Below, piece after piece: positions 13,501-24,679 of a stretch of 64,000 bases of DNA. The DNA is from Mycteria americana (Eukaryota > Chordata > Aves > Ciconiiformes > Ciconiidae), in the NCBI RefSeq assembly GCF_035582795.1, contig NC_134366.1, positions 2,368,501 through 2,432,500 on the forward strand, given 5' to 3'. The position numbers and the translations under genes are program-made. The notes under the pieces are model-generated. The model made no database searches. It was not told where the DNA came from and saw only the letters and a program-made list of their open reading frames with translations. Within the stretch, counting starts at the first letter, position 1, and the number at the start of each line of letters is the position of its first letter.

Positions 13501-16500
13501 CTAGAGGAGTACTGGATCAATCCCTACAGGGATCAAGGCAGTCCTTGCTGAAAGAGTTGATCTAAAAACTGGTTTATATGCAAGGAGAGAAGGAGGAAAG
13601 GAGAGCACAGTTTGTCATTTAATCTTAATGCCACATAGGATGCAGAAAACAGATGTTTTACTCCCATCCTGCCACCGTCCACCCAGAGATACTCCCATCC
13701 TCAGACTGGAGAGAGCTTTGGAGTGATTTGTGCACGCGTGTGTGCGCACACGTGCATTTCTGCAGGTCTGAAGCTATACAGGCAAAGCTGGGCTGCTAAA
13801 ATGCATCACTTGCTCCTTTCCTGTCCCTCTGTGCTACTACATGAATATTACCAGCTGATATTGTAGAGGTAGGAAAGCTACCAAAAATCAAGAAATTAAG
13901 CACAGCGCATGAAGCTCTGAAGAGCCTGAATTGGGTCGTGCTATATGTGGAGGAAGGCTGTGGAGCCAGGACCAAAGCTTCACAGAGCACTGATGCTGCT
14001 TTGGCGGGCAACGGTGTGAATGCAGGGCAGGAGTAACTGAGCTGAAGCTATCAGGCCACATCCTTTGGTAGAGACTCTTATCCTCAGGGCTGAACCCTGC
14101 AAAGGCATGCTCTGGCTGCCGGGCTGGAGTTGGGTTCAGCCAGTGTAACCCAACTGAGGGAGTCCCAGTGGGAAAGACAGCTGCCTGTCCCCTGAGAGGA
14201 ATTCCTCTCGCAAAACCCAGTTCCATTTCCTCTTCTTTCCTCCTCAAAACATTTCCAGTCCATCAGAGTACCTATGTTGCAGAAACAGCTCCTGTTTCCT
14301 GTGCTTTTCAGATAGCAATAACTACTGGTGGTGGTTGCTCAACTGTCTTCTTGCTATCAGTGTCTTCTGCAGGCTTTCAGTTGAAATAAATAGTCTATAT
14401 TTAGAAACATCCATAAGTGGAGCTGAAAGCCTGTGGTTGATTCACCAGCAAAGACTCAGATTATTGATATTCCATGTACCAGGAATTTTTCTTCACCCAA
14501 AGTACCTCGACCTAGCCAGGACAATAGACTTGAGTTGCTTTTCATTGAATTACCAGTTAGGCACTGCCATCTTTCTCTGCTCCCATAGTTCTTGTGTTAA
14601 AATCTGATTCTGGAGAACCTTCCGTATTTGAAGGTGAAGTCTGAAATAATTGAGGCGGGATGCAGAAAAGCCTAACACCGTGTTATGTTGTGCAGTCAGC
14701 TGGGCCTCGAGGAGTTCCCAGTAGAGAAGAGATGGAAGGGAATCTATGACCAGTTCCTGGAGTTCATCCATTCTGGCTGCAAAGAAGAAACGGAGGAGTC
14801 TTTCATGGGGTTCCACATACAAACGAGCAAGGAGCTGAGGAAATCTCAGGAGTACCTCTTCTGCCAAAGGTATGACTATCACATGCCCTCAGTCCAACAG
14901 AGGAGACCATCTGTGTAGAGAGGATAGTGGTTTACATTAGGGTCTTCCACGTGTTAAAGTTATGAACCCAAGCATTATCCAGTTGTTCCTGCTCATGAGA
15001 CGGGAGGATGAATTTTAAGCCTGAATTTAAGGTTGTGTTGTTGAGACTGATTCTTATAAGGGAAAACTTGGACAGGATTAATTTGATTAAATGTAAGCAT
15101 CTGCACATGACCCAGTCATCGCTGGCTCCTCTTGTATTTGAGGGAGACCTAGCTGGCATCATCAGCTGATGCAGAGCAAACTCATCTCCCCTTAAGAAAA
15201 TATCTAAAATAGATAAGACGAGCACGTGCAGGATGCAATCCAGGCTGGTTGTAAGGGGAGCTGAAGGCGATGAATTTAGATATTTGCAGGTGTTGTGAGC
15301 CAGTGGGGCAATTCCATTGAAAAGGGTAGAGAAAAATCCATTTGATTCTAATAGTCTTATTGCCCCCTTGGTATCCACCTGCAATACCACTTGGGATTTA
15401 TCCCAGTGCTTCGGTGTGTGGTTTTCCTTCCCCACCTCTCATTTTTTCAGGGGGACTGAGGATATATCCTGGAAGACAGAAGATATCCTTGAAGAGCTTG
15501 TCCAGCACCAGGGGCCAGAGTCACTACAGAGTTATTTAGAGAAGGTAAAGTTTAAAACCATAATGATCCACGTGTCTTCACCAGTCATGGACACAGGTTG
15601 TAGCAGCTTTCTGTTGCTGTCTGTTAGCACATATAACATTGCCAGTGACTTCAACAAGTCTTCTCTAAATTATGTTTGAACACCTATATTTGTGAAGAAG
15701 AGGGTTATTCTGCATGCTTTTTGGACACTCATTTAGTGTGCAGCTATACAGGCTGGGAAGTGATGATAAAGCTTCACTCTTGGTTCTCAAACTGTATCAG
15801 GGAATAATCAGCAGCTGGAAATGGTTAATAAACGTCCATGCACTCTCGGTGGTTCTTTTTCACTCAGCCAGCCTTTCCCTGAAGCACCCTTTGATCTCTC
15901 TTGAACATCACAGCAAATCTCATCAGAAAGCAAGTTCTACTAAGCATATTTCTGCCTGATAATGGGAGGAGAATGGGCTCGTGGCAGCAAAAACAGACCA
16001 AAATTATAGTTGATTACCTCCAGGCTTGCTCTCCTTTGCTGATGAGCGAAGGTTGGGTGGCCTTTCAGTGTTATCCTCTACTAATGGCAAGGGCTGACTT
16101 GTAAAATTTAGTTTTCCTCTATCATGCAGGCATTGAAGTCTTCCCTGCACCCACTGGGAAAGCTGCTGAAGGCCTTGATGATAGCTTTTCAGGCAACATA
16201 TTCTGGGATTGGGGCCAACAGACACTTGCTGACTATGGCACAAGAGGAAGTCAAGTACTATGCAAAGAAAATATGGGAGTTTTACCAGTAAGTCAAGCAC
16301 GCTGAGTCCTTCCAATGGGTATGAGCATAGAGGGCTTGTGGAGTAGACCATTGGGATCATTTTTTTCAGGTGATATGACTGCTTAATTTCACAGCATATT
16401 TCTTGGGACAGTTGCTTCAGAATGGTGCTAGATAAAGAGTTATTTGCAATAACTGAGGTCATATGGACCTAGAAAACCTTTATTATGCCCATTGCTCAGT

Positions 16501-19500
16501 ACATGACCCAGGGGCTTTAATGTGACTAAATTTTAGTGAGTTATGGCAGCTCAATGTTGCCCATAATAAGACTTCATTTAGATGAGCACAAATATGAGCA
16601 AGAGACCTCACTAAGTAACGAGCACAGCAAAGTATATCAGAGCATACAACAGTGGTGTTCGATATCTATGTTCGAATGAAAAATAGCGTAAGCTTAACAT
16701 GCCTCAACTCAACAGGGGTTAAGAACATGCAGCGTAAGCGTGTCGTTGAGGCTGATGTGGGTAGTGATTCTAAAATGAGGTTGGTTGGTTGTGTGGTTGT
16801 GCCCATGGGTAATTAAGGACTGGATCAAAGGCATGATTGGGGTCCTGTTGCTGTTTAAATATCTTTTAGGAGAAGATACAAGAAATGCCACGGTAGGCAG
16901 AGGTGGGGAACTCTGCCTCTGGCTGCACTCAGGGTGGTATTGCCTTAAAAATAAGAGGTTGGATAAAAGCTCTGTTGTTATCAGTGTAGCCTTGTGTGCT
17001 TGGGGAAGGCTGCCAGCTCTGTGATGAGGGGTTGTCTGTCCTGGAGCAGCCTGAGAACAGCAGCACAGCTGATGGGTACAAGCCAGATGTGATTCAGTTC
17101 ATCTGAGCTGTGTTCATGAACAGTACAACAGGGCTGACGACCTGAGCACTGGTTCATGTGAAGGTGCTTCTGAGCTCAGCGCATACCTTGGAAAGCTTGC
17201 TTCATGTCTCACGACCTTTCAGATGCAGCGTAGGGAGGGAGACCCACCTTGCTCTGCTGCGCCCCTGGCTCAGTTTCCTAGGCTGATACTTCTACACCAA
17301 AAAAAGGCAACCTCTCCCTAATCCCCGTTTTAAGATTATGAAGTTTTGTCTTGGAAATATCTAGACAAACCCAAACTACTTTTTCAGAGTATGAACATCC
17401 TCTAATGTTCATAGATGGATTAGAGAATTGGTTGGTATGGTCCTGAAACCTCATGTCTCTTGAGTGGGAATACAAGGAGATGGTGCTCAATGCAGACCAC
17501 AGGTAGGATCTCCAGAGTGACCACCCTACTCTTCAGAAGCTATGGAGATTTTTGATACACTTATTCAGGAACTGGTGGCTTCTGCTGGTAATGGAGAAAG
17601 CCCTCAAATATGAAACTTGAATAACAAAACAACACTGCAAGGATTACAGAGAGCTTTACTAATACCCCACTTGTTGCTGGGACAGCTGAGCTCCTCATTT
17701 GTGAATAATAAACTACCCTTAAAAAAAGAAGGGAGGGAACTGAACCTTGGTTCTGCTCCTCTTGTAGGGGTTTGCTCCATCTGGCACTGGAACAGAAAGA
17801 CCAACTGCCCGCAGAGTGTGTGGATGGAGATACAAGGTACGTGTCACCACTGGTTGTTTAATTTTCAGCTGCTTGGACATATGGGTTGTCTTCTAAAATA
17901 CATTAAGTGCCGAACTGATTTTATTTGTCCATTTGAGTCAGGTTTAGTGCCCACACTTCTCTCTGAGTGCAAAGGTTTCAGTAGTTCTGCGTGAAGCATG
18001 AGAGCAGCTTCTTCTAATGGTGTCCTGTAGCAGAATGGAGTGGTGAGTTGGAGGTGGTGTGGTACACAGCCTTCCAAGGTGTGTACCTGAGTACACATCT
18101 GATTTGCTGAGGGGAGACCTCATCGCTCTCTACAACTGCCTGAAAGGAGGTGGTAGCGAGGTGGGGGTCGGTCTCTTCTCCCAGGTAACAAGCGATAGGA
18201 CGAGAGGAAATGGCCTCAAGTTGCGCCAGGGGAGGTTTAGGCTGGAGATTAGGAAATTTCACTTCACTGAAAGGGTTATTGAGCATTGGAACAGGCTGCC
18301 CAGGGCAGTGGTGGAGTCGCCATCCCTGGAGGTATTTAAAAGCCGTTTGGATGAGGTGCTTAGGGACATGGTGTAGTGGTGGGCTTGGCAGTGTTAGGTT
18401 TATGGTTGGACTTGATGATCTTAAAGGTCTTTTCCAACCTATACGATTCTGTGATTCTGTGAAGATTACCCACACCAGCTACTGTGCAGTAGCATGGTTG
18501 TGTACAAGATCGCAGTCCAAGCACTACCATGTGCTTTGCATTAGTCGCAGGAACTTGTTCATTGTGCAGATGGTGACTTCCATACCAGCACTGAGAGAAA
18601 GGCAGGCCTGGAAATAGGGACTACAGTATGGGAAATGTGGCAGAGGAGGTAGAAGACGTGATGTTCCTAGAATAAGAAGGTAGGAATAATTGTGGGAGAC
18701 CCAGGTTTAGGGTTTTTGGGGGTGGGAAGAAGCATCTTGGTTCAGCTGTCCTCATTTGGTCTGGATTTGTCTTTGCTGTAACCTGCAGCCATCCCCACGT
18801 GGACCGAATGAAGCCAATGGTAATACTGAGGTTATAGGTCTCACTGTAGGACTTTGCTTTGCTTTTCTCTGCCATAGTGACCAGAAGGCGTACAGTGTTG
18901 TCCTGCCGCTGATCTTGCCCTGCTTCTATCCCGAGCTTTTCATGCTCTACATGCTCTATCATGAAAGAGAAGATGACCTCTACTGCCAAGGGATCATGGA
19001 CCTAAGTCTATTTCCTGACATCAAGCTGCTAGAGTTTCTGGATGTGCAGAAGTAAGTGACATTTTTTTTCATCCCAGGATGCGACCCCACGATACTAGCT
19101 GGGAAAGTAGCAGCCAGGGAAAGCTCTGATGGCACAGGAGGAAAGGACATACAACCTGTTCCTGAGTCCATCATTGGCTGTAGCACTGAAGTTTTTCCTA
19201 GGCTGCCAGAGGAAGTCGTGTCATGGAGCGCCTGCAATACTGTCTGGAAGGCCAACGTTGACAGTGGTGACTCATTGCTATTATCTATACTAATTTTTCA
19301 TTTTTATGTAGCAAAAATCTTCTTTTCTAGCTCACCAAACAAATGGTTTGCTCCAACTCAAGACCAATCAGACAGAGTTTATAAATGTGTCTCAGAAAGG
19401 GCTATAGCCCATCCAGTGGTATCTGCTGTAACAATGTAGGCACACAATCTCAAGATGGGGGAAAGGCTGTGGAGCCAGATGTTTCCTTCATCCATTCCTG

Positions 19501-22500
19501 CAGCTAGGTCCATTTTTGGAAGTGATATGTGAGGACCAATGACTCAGACTCAAGAGGCATGTGAGCTTTTCTAACACAGCATCATCTGCAGCTCCAGGAC
19601 TTAAGCAGGGTAGCAGGAGACGCAGAGTCTCAATTTGGCAATTTGATTCAGTCTAGACTCAGCGACAGGAATTGAATCTGAAAGTGCCAAAACCCTCCAT
19701 TGATTATTACAGGAGCATCTGTGAGTAAAATGAACCCTACCCTCAGGTTAATGAGTCTAAGCTATTAATTATTCCTGTAGCAGTGTAACGAAAGGCGCAA
19801 ACTCAGCCTCATGCACCTACAAGACTTTAGCCTCACCTTGAACGAGGATTAAAAAACAGTCAAAACTGACTTAGGGTAGAGTTAAGACACGGACATCTGC
19901 CTTCTAAATCTTCTCTCTGTAATGTCCTTTCAGACACCTCTGGCCTCTGAAAGATCTCACCCTGACAACCAACCAGGTAAGAAATAACGCTAAGAGCCAG
20001 CTTTGGTGTGTTGGTGAGATGCCATTGGGGCTGCATGTTGGTGGCTAATGATGGAGCTTCACCTAAGTAATGACAGGGCAGACCGCACTCAGAAATCAGA
20101 GATACATGACATGTTGATTAGTTATGATCTGTAGTTACTGGATATGAATTTCCATGGATGGGAATACGAGCTCTGCATAGGATTGCTTTGTAACGCTCTG
20201 CTTGGTGGCGTTTCAAAGACATCTGTGTTCAGAGTGGCACCGTAGACATCTAAGTGTGTTCAGAGTGGCACTGTCTATAACAGCTTTATTTTGCCCTCCT
20301 TTATGGGCAACAAACATGCTTATTTTGGGTCCGGCGCTGAGGACCCATGTGGTGGCTCTCGGAGAGATGCTCTTACAGAGGCACAATTCTTTGTCTCCCT
20401 TTCAGAGGCGGTCCCTTATCAAAGACAAGTGTTTCCTGTCCGCCATAGAGTGTTTGCAGAAGCTGATGTAAGTCACTGTCTATAACCTCTGTCTGACAAC
20501 CAGGGATTTTCTTTTTTCTGGGAAATGCCATAAATTTACACCTGTTTACAAAAGCATTTCTGGGTCAGCCTGCAAGATTATTTAAAGAAAAGTTGTTTGT
20601 AATATTATTTCTGTTTAAAAGAAAAAGTAACGTCTACAGATTTTGGGTTTTTTCCCCCCAAAAAATATCAAGACAGTATCGATCGTGTTTAAATGCAACC
20701 CTCCCCTGGCTAATATCTCCCCTTAATTTTGTGGAGATATTCCTACACCAAATCTGACTTTGATGAGATGGAGTTCACTCACGTTAGTGTGCATAGCAAA
20801 TTGGGCCTGGCTGTGACTACCTGGTCATGATAGAGCCCATTGCTCTGGACACATGGAGCTACATGAGGGTTAGCCATCCTGTGTGGCATCCCAATATGTT
20901 AATGTAGCAAAGCAGAGCTCAATTTAGGAAGCTCAGCTTGATTTATTGGCTTGAAGTCCAGCCTACAGGATGGTGCTACAGTAATGAGTGGGAAGGAAGT
21001 TAAACGGGAGCAGGGAAGTGTTGCGGGATCCACCAGCCAGGAGCTCTCAGGTCCCTAAGTACACTAGTCCTGGTGAGAGCTTCCCTATGAAAGCCAACGT
21101 GACTTCTCTTCTCTTCTGGGAAAGGCAGCGCAGGCTACGTGTACCTTTGCAGGACGTTACGGGCAGAAAAATCAACCTTATAGATGCGACAACTGTATTA
21201 GTGCCTTGATAGAACTGCCCAAAGTGATTCGTCCCACGCTCTTTAGCTTTTATTTGAGGGACTGTGACTCAGGTTAGTCCTGTCTAAAATGAAAGACTGA
21301 CACTAGGGTGAGCAGGTCATACTCAGGACTTGGGAAGACTCAAGGTCCGTCTGGATGATGTTACACCCTGGTAATGCCTCCTGGCACAACCTCGTTGACT
21401 CCTTTTTGGTGCAGCCATTTGAGATGATTGATGGACTTTTTTTGTAGCATGACGGTCTGCTCTGATTTTTTTTTTTTTTTTTTTTTTTAGTTCTGCTGCT
21501 TTATCTCTTTAGCTGTGTAGTAGAAGCATCTTTGACATGGCTGTTTTCATACTGACAGCACCACAGTGGATCCCCGGGAAAAGCTGGTGATCCTCCAGAA
21601 GACGTATGAGGAGATAGAGAGCACAGTGTCCCGGCTGGTGGAGAAGGACTACAAGCTCCCCATGGATGACCTGTTGCCCCTACTGATGTATGTTGTATCC
21701 CGAGCAAAGTAAGTGGAAGCTTTTCATTTCCCAGTCACGTTGTTGTGTGATATCACAATCAGAGAAAGGACAGCCATGTTTCCAGGCCAAATAGTTTAAG
21801 TGAAAAACTGGGGTTTGTGTTTTAACATGCTTTTTCCTGAGCTATATTTGGGTTTCTGTGTGCTGCTGTCTGCCAGCTGTGGCGTGATGGTGTTGGCCAT
21901 GATATAAAGTGGCTAGGGACTTCCCGAGTGTCCATCTCTTACCCAAGAGGATAGTTCAGGGTTGTCATGGGAAATGCAGTCTTACCTGCATCTCAGATTA
22001 CCGTAGAAAATAGGAACATGAAGCCTTTGAAGGCCACTTGTTGATGCCTTCAAGGCATCATCTATATATCATACATCTTCTATTTTCCATTCTCAATGAA
22101 GCACTGTGATTCAGTTCGGAGACTAGGAAGGTCTTGAACACTGCCCATCTAGTAATTAGACTTTTCCTCTGTAGGAATGACTGTAAATGTAACACCTTTC
22201 TGCCAAAGAGGCTCTGTCTGTGCTGCTTTCACTGGAACTGCAGGAACCTGCTTACATCCAGTAGAATGAAACTGTACTTTTTTTTTCCTGGCAAATTTAG
22301 GTCAAAATCCTTGACTGACTTCCTGGTTATGATTGGGATTGGTCTCCAAAAAGGAGTGACATGTTTAAACTTGGGGCCATGAAATCCAGAAGCTTTTGGG
22401 TTTTTTTCTGCAGTCATGTTGGATGATACAGGCTTGTTTGCTAGGCAGCTTCCTTGACCGTAGATGAGAGAGGAGGGGAATAAGAGAGACTGTGAAAAAT

Positions 22501-23198
22501 GGAGGAGTTGAAATTTTCTTATGATTGAGCATCTTTGCTGAGATCCAGTCATGCCAGATACCTCAAGGACTCAGCCTGCAGAAGATCAAGGTGATGCACA
22601 AGGAATCAGCAATGGACTTCCAGATCCGTGCCTCCCTCTCTCCATAATCTGATTTCAGACATACACCCACAAACACCGGTGACCAGAGAATTGTTCTGGT
22701 TGTGACTTGTTTGTTTGGTTGGTTGGTTTTTTCCCTAGAATACAGCACCTGGGAGCTGAAATCCATCTGATCAGAGACTTGATGGACCCCACCAATCAAG
22801 GAGGACTGTACGACTTTCTGTTAACAGCACTAGAGGTAACGGAACATTTTCAACAGTGACAGTTGCAAGCTCTATTAGCCTTTCTTGAGTAGTAGAGACA
22901 CTGATGTGTTACATTCTCATTTAATTTTAGAGGGCTATTTATATGCCTAGCACAGGTTATTTTCCTCCTAGTCTAGAGAATATGCTTATCTTTAATTTAT
23001 AATGTGCAGGTTTAATCTTTTGTCTAGCCTGTGGGGTAGCACGGCTTCACTTTGTGTGCAAGAGACCAGATTTTGGCCCAAAGCTCCAAAACTTCTCCTT
23101 AATGGGTTGCTCTGTTCCTTGCCCAGTCATGCTACGAACACATACAGAGGATGAGACTCCACCAAAGAGAGAACTGCCACATGACTCACAGCTCCTGA
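2..23198 (+). CDS. ALS2CL: ALS2 C-terminal-like protein, 3' 22 coding exons (5' partial)
   Basis: Spliced gene running in from the left edge. Chaining 22 GT-AG exons in consistent phase gives about 829 residues ending at a TGA (23196-23198). Domain order is the end of a DH-like region, a PH-like region, about eight MORN repeats, a linker and a C-terminal VPS9 domain. This matches alsin-family proteins. ALS2CL rather than ALS2 is indicated by segments such as [28 protein letters not shown] and [19 protein letters not shown], which agree closely with mammalian ALS2CL as I remember it (about 953 residues). About 120 N-terminal residues are therefore upstream. ALS2CL is known to bind Rab5, with weak exchange activity, and to affect endosome dynamics. 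No frameshift or internal stop is seen. Exon coordinates are in the three regional entries below. Confidence 0.95.
2184..2214. repeat. Perfect 31-nt inverted repeat (15-1-15)
   Basis: ACAGAGATGTCTACA, a single A, then TGTAGACATCTCTGT: both arms match perfectly. Located in the ALS2CL intron 1209-3061. Read directly from the sequence. Confidence 0.95.
2461..2522. repeat. Hairpin with 21-bp tandem repeat
   Basis: GTCCTTACAG (2461-2470) and CTGTAAGGAC (2480-2489) are perfect inverted arms around a 9-nt loop. The unit ACAGACAGCAGCTCTGTAAGG is repeated about 2.7 times, so the right arm recurs at 2501-2510. In an ALS2CL intron. Confidence 0.9.
3878..3903. repeat. Poly(T) tract (26 nt)
   Basis: An uninterrupted T run in the ALS2CL intron 3599-4323. 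It could be a decayed antisense retrotransposon tail or simple slippage; no adjacent element is recognisable. Confidence 0.85.
5690..5860 (+). mobile_element. Probable ancient MIR/CORE-SINE-like fragment
   Basis: TTAAGTGACTTGACTGAGGC, AGGAAATTTGTGGCAGAA and a later CTTAATTACTAAGCTGTCCT resemble the 'aagtgacttgcccaaggtcac...caggaaatctgtggcagag...ctaaccactaagct' order shared by old amniote SINEs. Heavily diverged; family assignment needs a repeat library. Confidence 0.45.
6555..6625 (+). mobile_element. Possible ancient amniote SINE 3' fragment
   Basis: ATAGTGCCTGGCACAACGAA and GTTCTGGACCATGG resemble the '...agtgcctagcacaatggggtcctggtccatg...' end of old reptile-type repeats. Short and diverged. 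Confidence 0.3.
6982..13449 (+). CDS. ALS2CL: ALS2CL exons encoding the MORN-repeat array
   Basis: Seven exons: 6982-7047, 7855-7953, 9596-9754, 10061-10172, 11732-11809, 13322-13449, with the first MORN beginning in the preceding exon (4324-4520) and the last exon also carrying the linker start. Translation shows repeated YxGxWxxxxxxGxG units: [105 protein letters not shown] and [15 protein letters not shown]. That is about eight MORN repeats with the first, the usual number for ALS2CL. MORN repeats are beta-hairpin units; in alsin-family proteins they lie between the DH/PH and VPS9 modules. Exon 11732-11809 begins and ends at phase 0, so skipping it would keep the frame. Correction to the count: six exons are listed here, seven including 4324-4520. 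Confidence 0.92.
11142..11178 (+). mobile_element. CR1 3'-terminal tail fragment
   Basis: AGGTCTTTTCCAACCTAAAT followed by GATTTTATGATTCTATG matches the extreme 3' end of avian CR1. Only this tail is recognisable; the upstream sequence is not clearly CR1. Located in the ALS2CL intron 10173-11731. Confidence 0.75.
14696..23198 (+). CDS. ALS2CL: ALS2CL exons for the linker and VPS9 domain, with stop
   Basis: Ten exons: 14696-14869, 15451-15544, 16130-16287, 17768-17836, 18878-19051, 19934-19976, 20406-20467, 21559-21708, 22739-22835 and 23127-23198. The 69-nt exon at 17768 was found by phase and similarity; it supplies [12 protein letters not shown] before the VPS9 core. The VPS9 domain (about visible residues 675-820) includes [27 protein letters not shown], then [16 protein letters not shown] and [15 protein letters not shown]9 domains are exchange-factor modules for Rab5-subfamily GTPases; the conserved acidic and hydrophobic MDDLLPLL segment is visible. 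The protein ends 23 residues into the last exon with a short tail (MTHSS), slightly different from the mammalian tail. Exon 19934-19976 is only 43 nt. Confidence 0.93.
18096..18462 (+). mobile_element. CR1 LINE 3' end, sense orientation, in ALS2CL intron
   Basis: The stretch reads as the C-terminal end of CR1 ORF2 ([15 protein letters not shown]..., [47 protein letters not shown], split here by dots), then the CR1 3'UTR signature GACTTGATGATCTTAAAGG and TTTTCCAACCT, ending in two ATTCTGTG units. That is diagnostic of avian CR1. It is strongly 5'-truncated, as is normal for CR1. The residual reading frame is intact for about 90 codons, so the copy is not very old. It lies between ALS2CL exons 17768-17836 and 18878-19051. 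Confidence 0.93.
20215..20276 (+). repeat. Imperfect tandem duplication (~30 bp x2)
   Basis: AGACATCTGTGTTCAGAGTGGCAC and a second copy with AAG inserted (GACATCTAAGTGTGTTCAGAG...) stand side by side, about 130 bp before the ALS2CL exon 20406-20467. Confidence 0.7.
21466..21489. repeat. Poly(T) tract
   Basis: A run of 24 T, then AG, in the ALS2CL intron 70 bp before the exon 21559-21708. It could act as an upstream decoy acceptor, but the true acceptor CTGACAG at 21558 keeps the frame. Confidence 0.8.
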
Positions 23199-24475
23199 GC
23201 CCAAGGACCCGAAGGGAGCCTCCTCTCTGCCGCACTTTCTTGACCAAACACTGTCGGATGAAGAAGCAATCAAGTCACTGCTGTTCTGGCTGCCTTTAGA
23301 AAGGGAAGAACAGTTATTTATCAGATGAGGGTTTCTTGCTGGGTTTTCTCCTGGACTAGCTATGACCGTAAAGCACAGACAAATGGATGCTGTGGGCTAA
23401 AAGCCTTCAATATGCAACCTCAGCTTGTGTTTGGGAAATTCTTTGCGGAAAGTGGCCAAGGTTTATTTTGCCCTGTAGTTTTTTTATCTCACTTTCCTGC
23501 AAATAGCAATTTGCCTTGAAACCTCGTTTAACTGTTCTCTCAGACGCCGTTTGTTTTGCACTGGTGAACTGACATAAGGGAAGTTATTTTATAGAAGGCA
23601 GTCAAACGAAAACCACAAGAACTGTTTTGGTGGGACTATTTCTGGTTGGCAGAAATGGGGCACGGACAGGAGAGGCCATCTCCATCCTCCTAAACAACCT
23701 GTTCCTGGAGTGAGGTGGCTTTTCCCGTAGCCCTAAGAGGAAGGTTTTTCCATTCCTCTTCCTACCTATGCCGAACTCAATACCTCTCCATTGCATTGTA
23801 AAGCTGCTACTGACTAACTTCCTTGTTTTATGATACTTACAAGTGTATATTTATACTTTGCAGACTCTTGTTAAATCTCAGGGATATCACACTTGCACCT
23901 TGAACATGCTAGTGCTGCTTTGTAATTCTGCAGGGGTTCGTGTGTGCCTAATAGAAAGGACATACATTGTCCTGGGTTGAGAAATCTCAAATCCTGGAAA
24001 GACAAAACACAAAAACACCTGGCCTTCTGCACTGACAGAGGTGCATAAACACTGGTTTTCCTAGGTGCACAGCTTCGTGCTGACAGATCACCCACTGATG
24101 CTAGTGGGGTACAAATCAGATTAGAATTGGGCTGGGTTTTATGCTGCCTTTATAAAAGGCAAATGGATATTTGATATCCTGTTCCTATCAGACAAAAATA
24201 CTAATGTCCTAGTTACATATTAGAGGAAAAGCTCTGTTGAACTAGATTTTAACCTGCATTTTTTTTTTTACAGTTTGACTTTAAATTGTCCAGGTCTGTG
24301 ACTTCAGAAAAACAAAACAAAACTCCACAGGCTGTTTCCTCCTGTTTATCACAAGTATTATGCTTTAATAAATAGTACACTGATTACAATAGTTAATATA
24401 TTGGCATGAGAGTATCCTAATGTATGTTTTACAGTAACTTTGTATTTAAATAAAGCTGTTTCATTTTTAAGAGAG
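23199..24475 (+). other. ALS2CL: ALS2CL 3' untranslated region
   Basis: Sequence after the TGA has no further coding signal. Candidate polyadenylation signals AATAAA lie at 24367-24372, 24449-24454 and 24654-24659. The middle one sits in 'TTTAAATAAAGCTG' and gives a 3'UTR of about 1.27 kb; the third would lengthen it by 200 nt. A 7-bp inverted repeat around 24145-24161 (TGCCTTT-ATA-AAAGGCA) lies inside the UTR. The end given is an estimate, and only transcript data can fix it. Confidence 0.6.
24449..24454 (+). terminator. Polyadenylation signal candidate for ALS2CL
   Basis: An exact AATAAA hexamer lies 1.25 kb after the ALS2CL stop, with T-rich and mixed sequence downstream. Two other AATAAA hexamers flank it at 24367 and 24654, so alternative 3' ends are possible. 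Confidence 0.5.
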
Positions 24476-24679
24476 ATTCCAGGCTTGCATACTTCTTATT
24501 CCAATCTTGTTGCTGTCTCCAGACATTTGAGAATTTGCTTTCCTCTCTTTAACTTTAGAAAATATGTGGCTCCTTTACTGCCTTGATCGTTCATGGGAAT
24601 GGAGAATTTCAACTACAAATTTGTTTCCTAATGTAATTTTAAGAGACTGAATCAATAAAACTAATTATTGTGCTTCTGT

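Noticed and set aside
18059..18376. 105-codon plus-strand frame as a host gene
   Set aside because: Its protein is the C-terminal end of CR1 ORF2, and the CR1 3' signature follows directly.
2..23198. Assignment to ALS2 (alsin) instead of ALS2CL
   Set aside because: Domain order is shared, but the MORN and VPS9 segments agree residue by residue with ALS2CL and differ from ALS2 (for example [19 protein letters not shown] and GKGTLKW.DGRNHVG).
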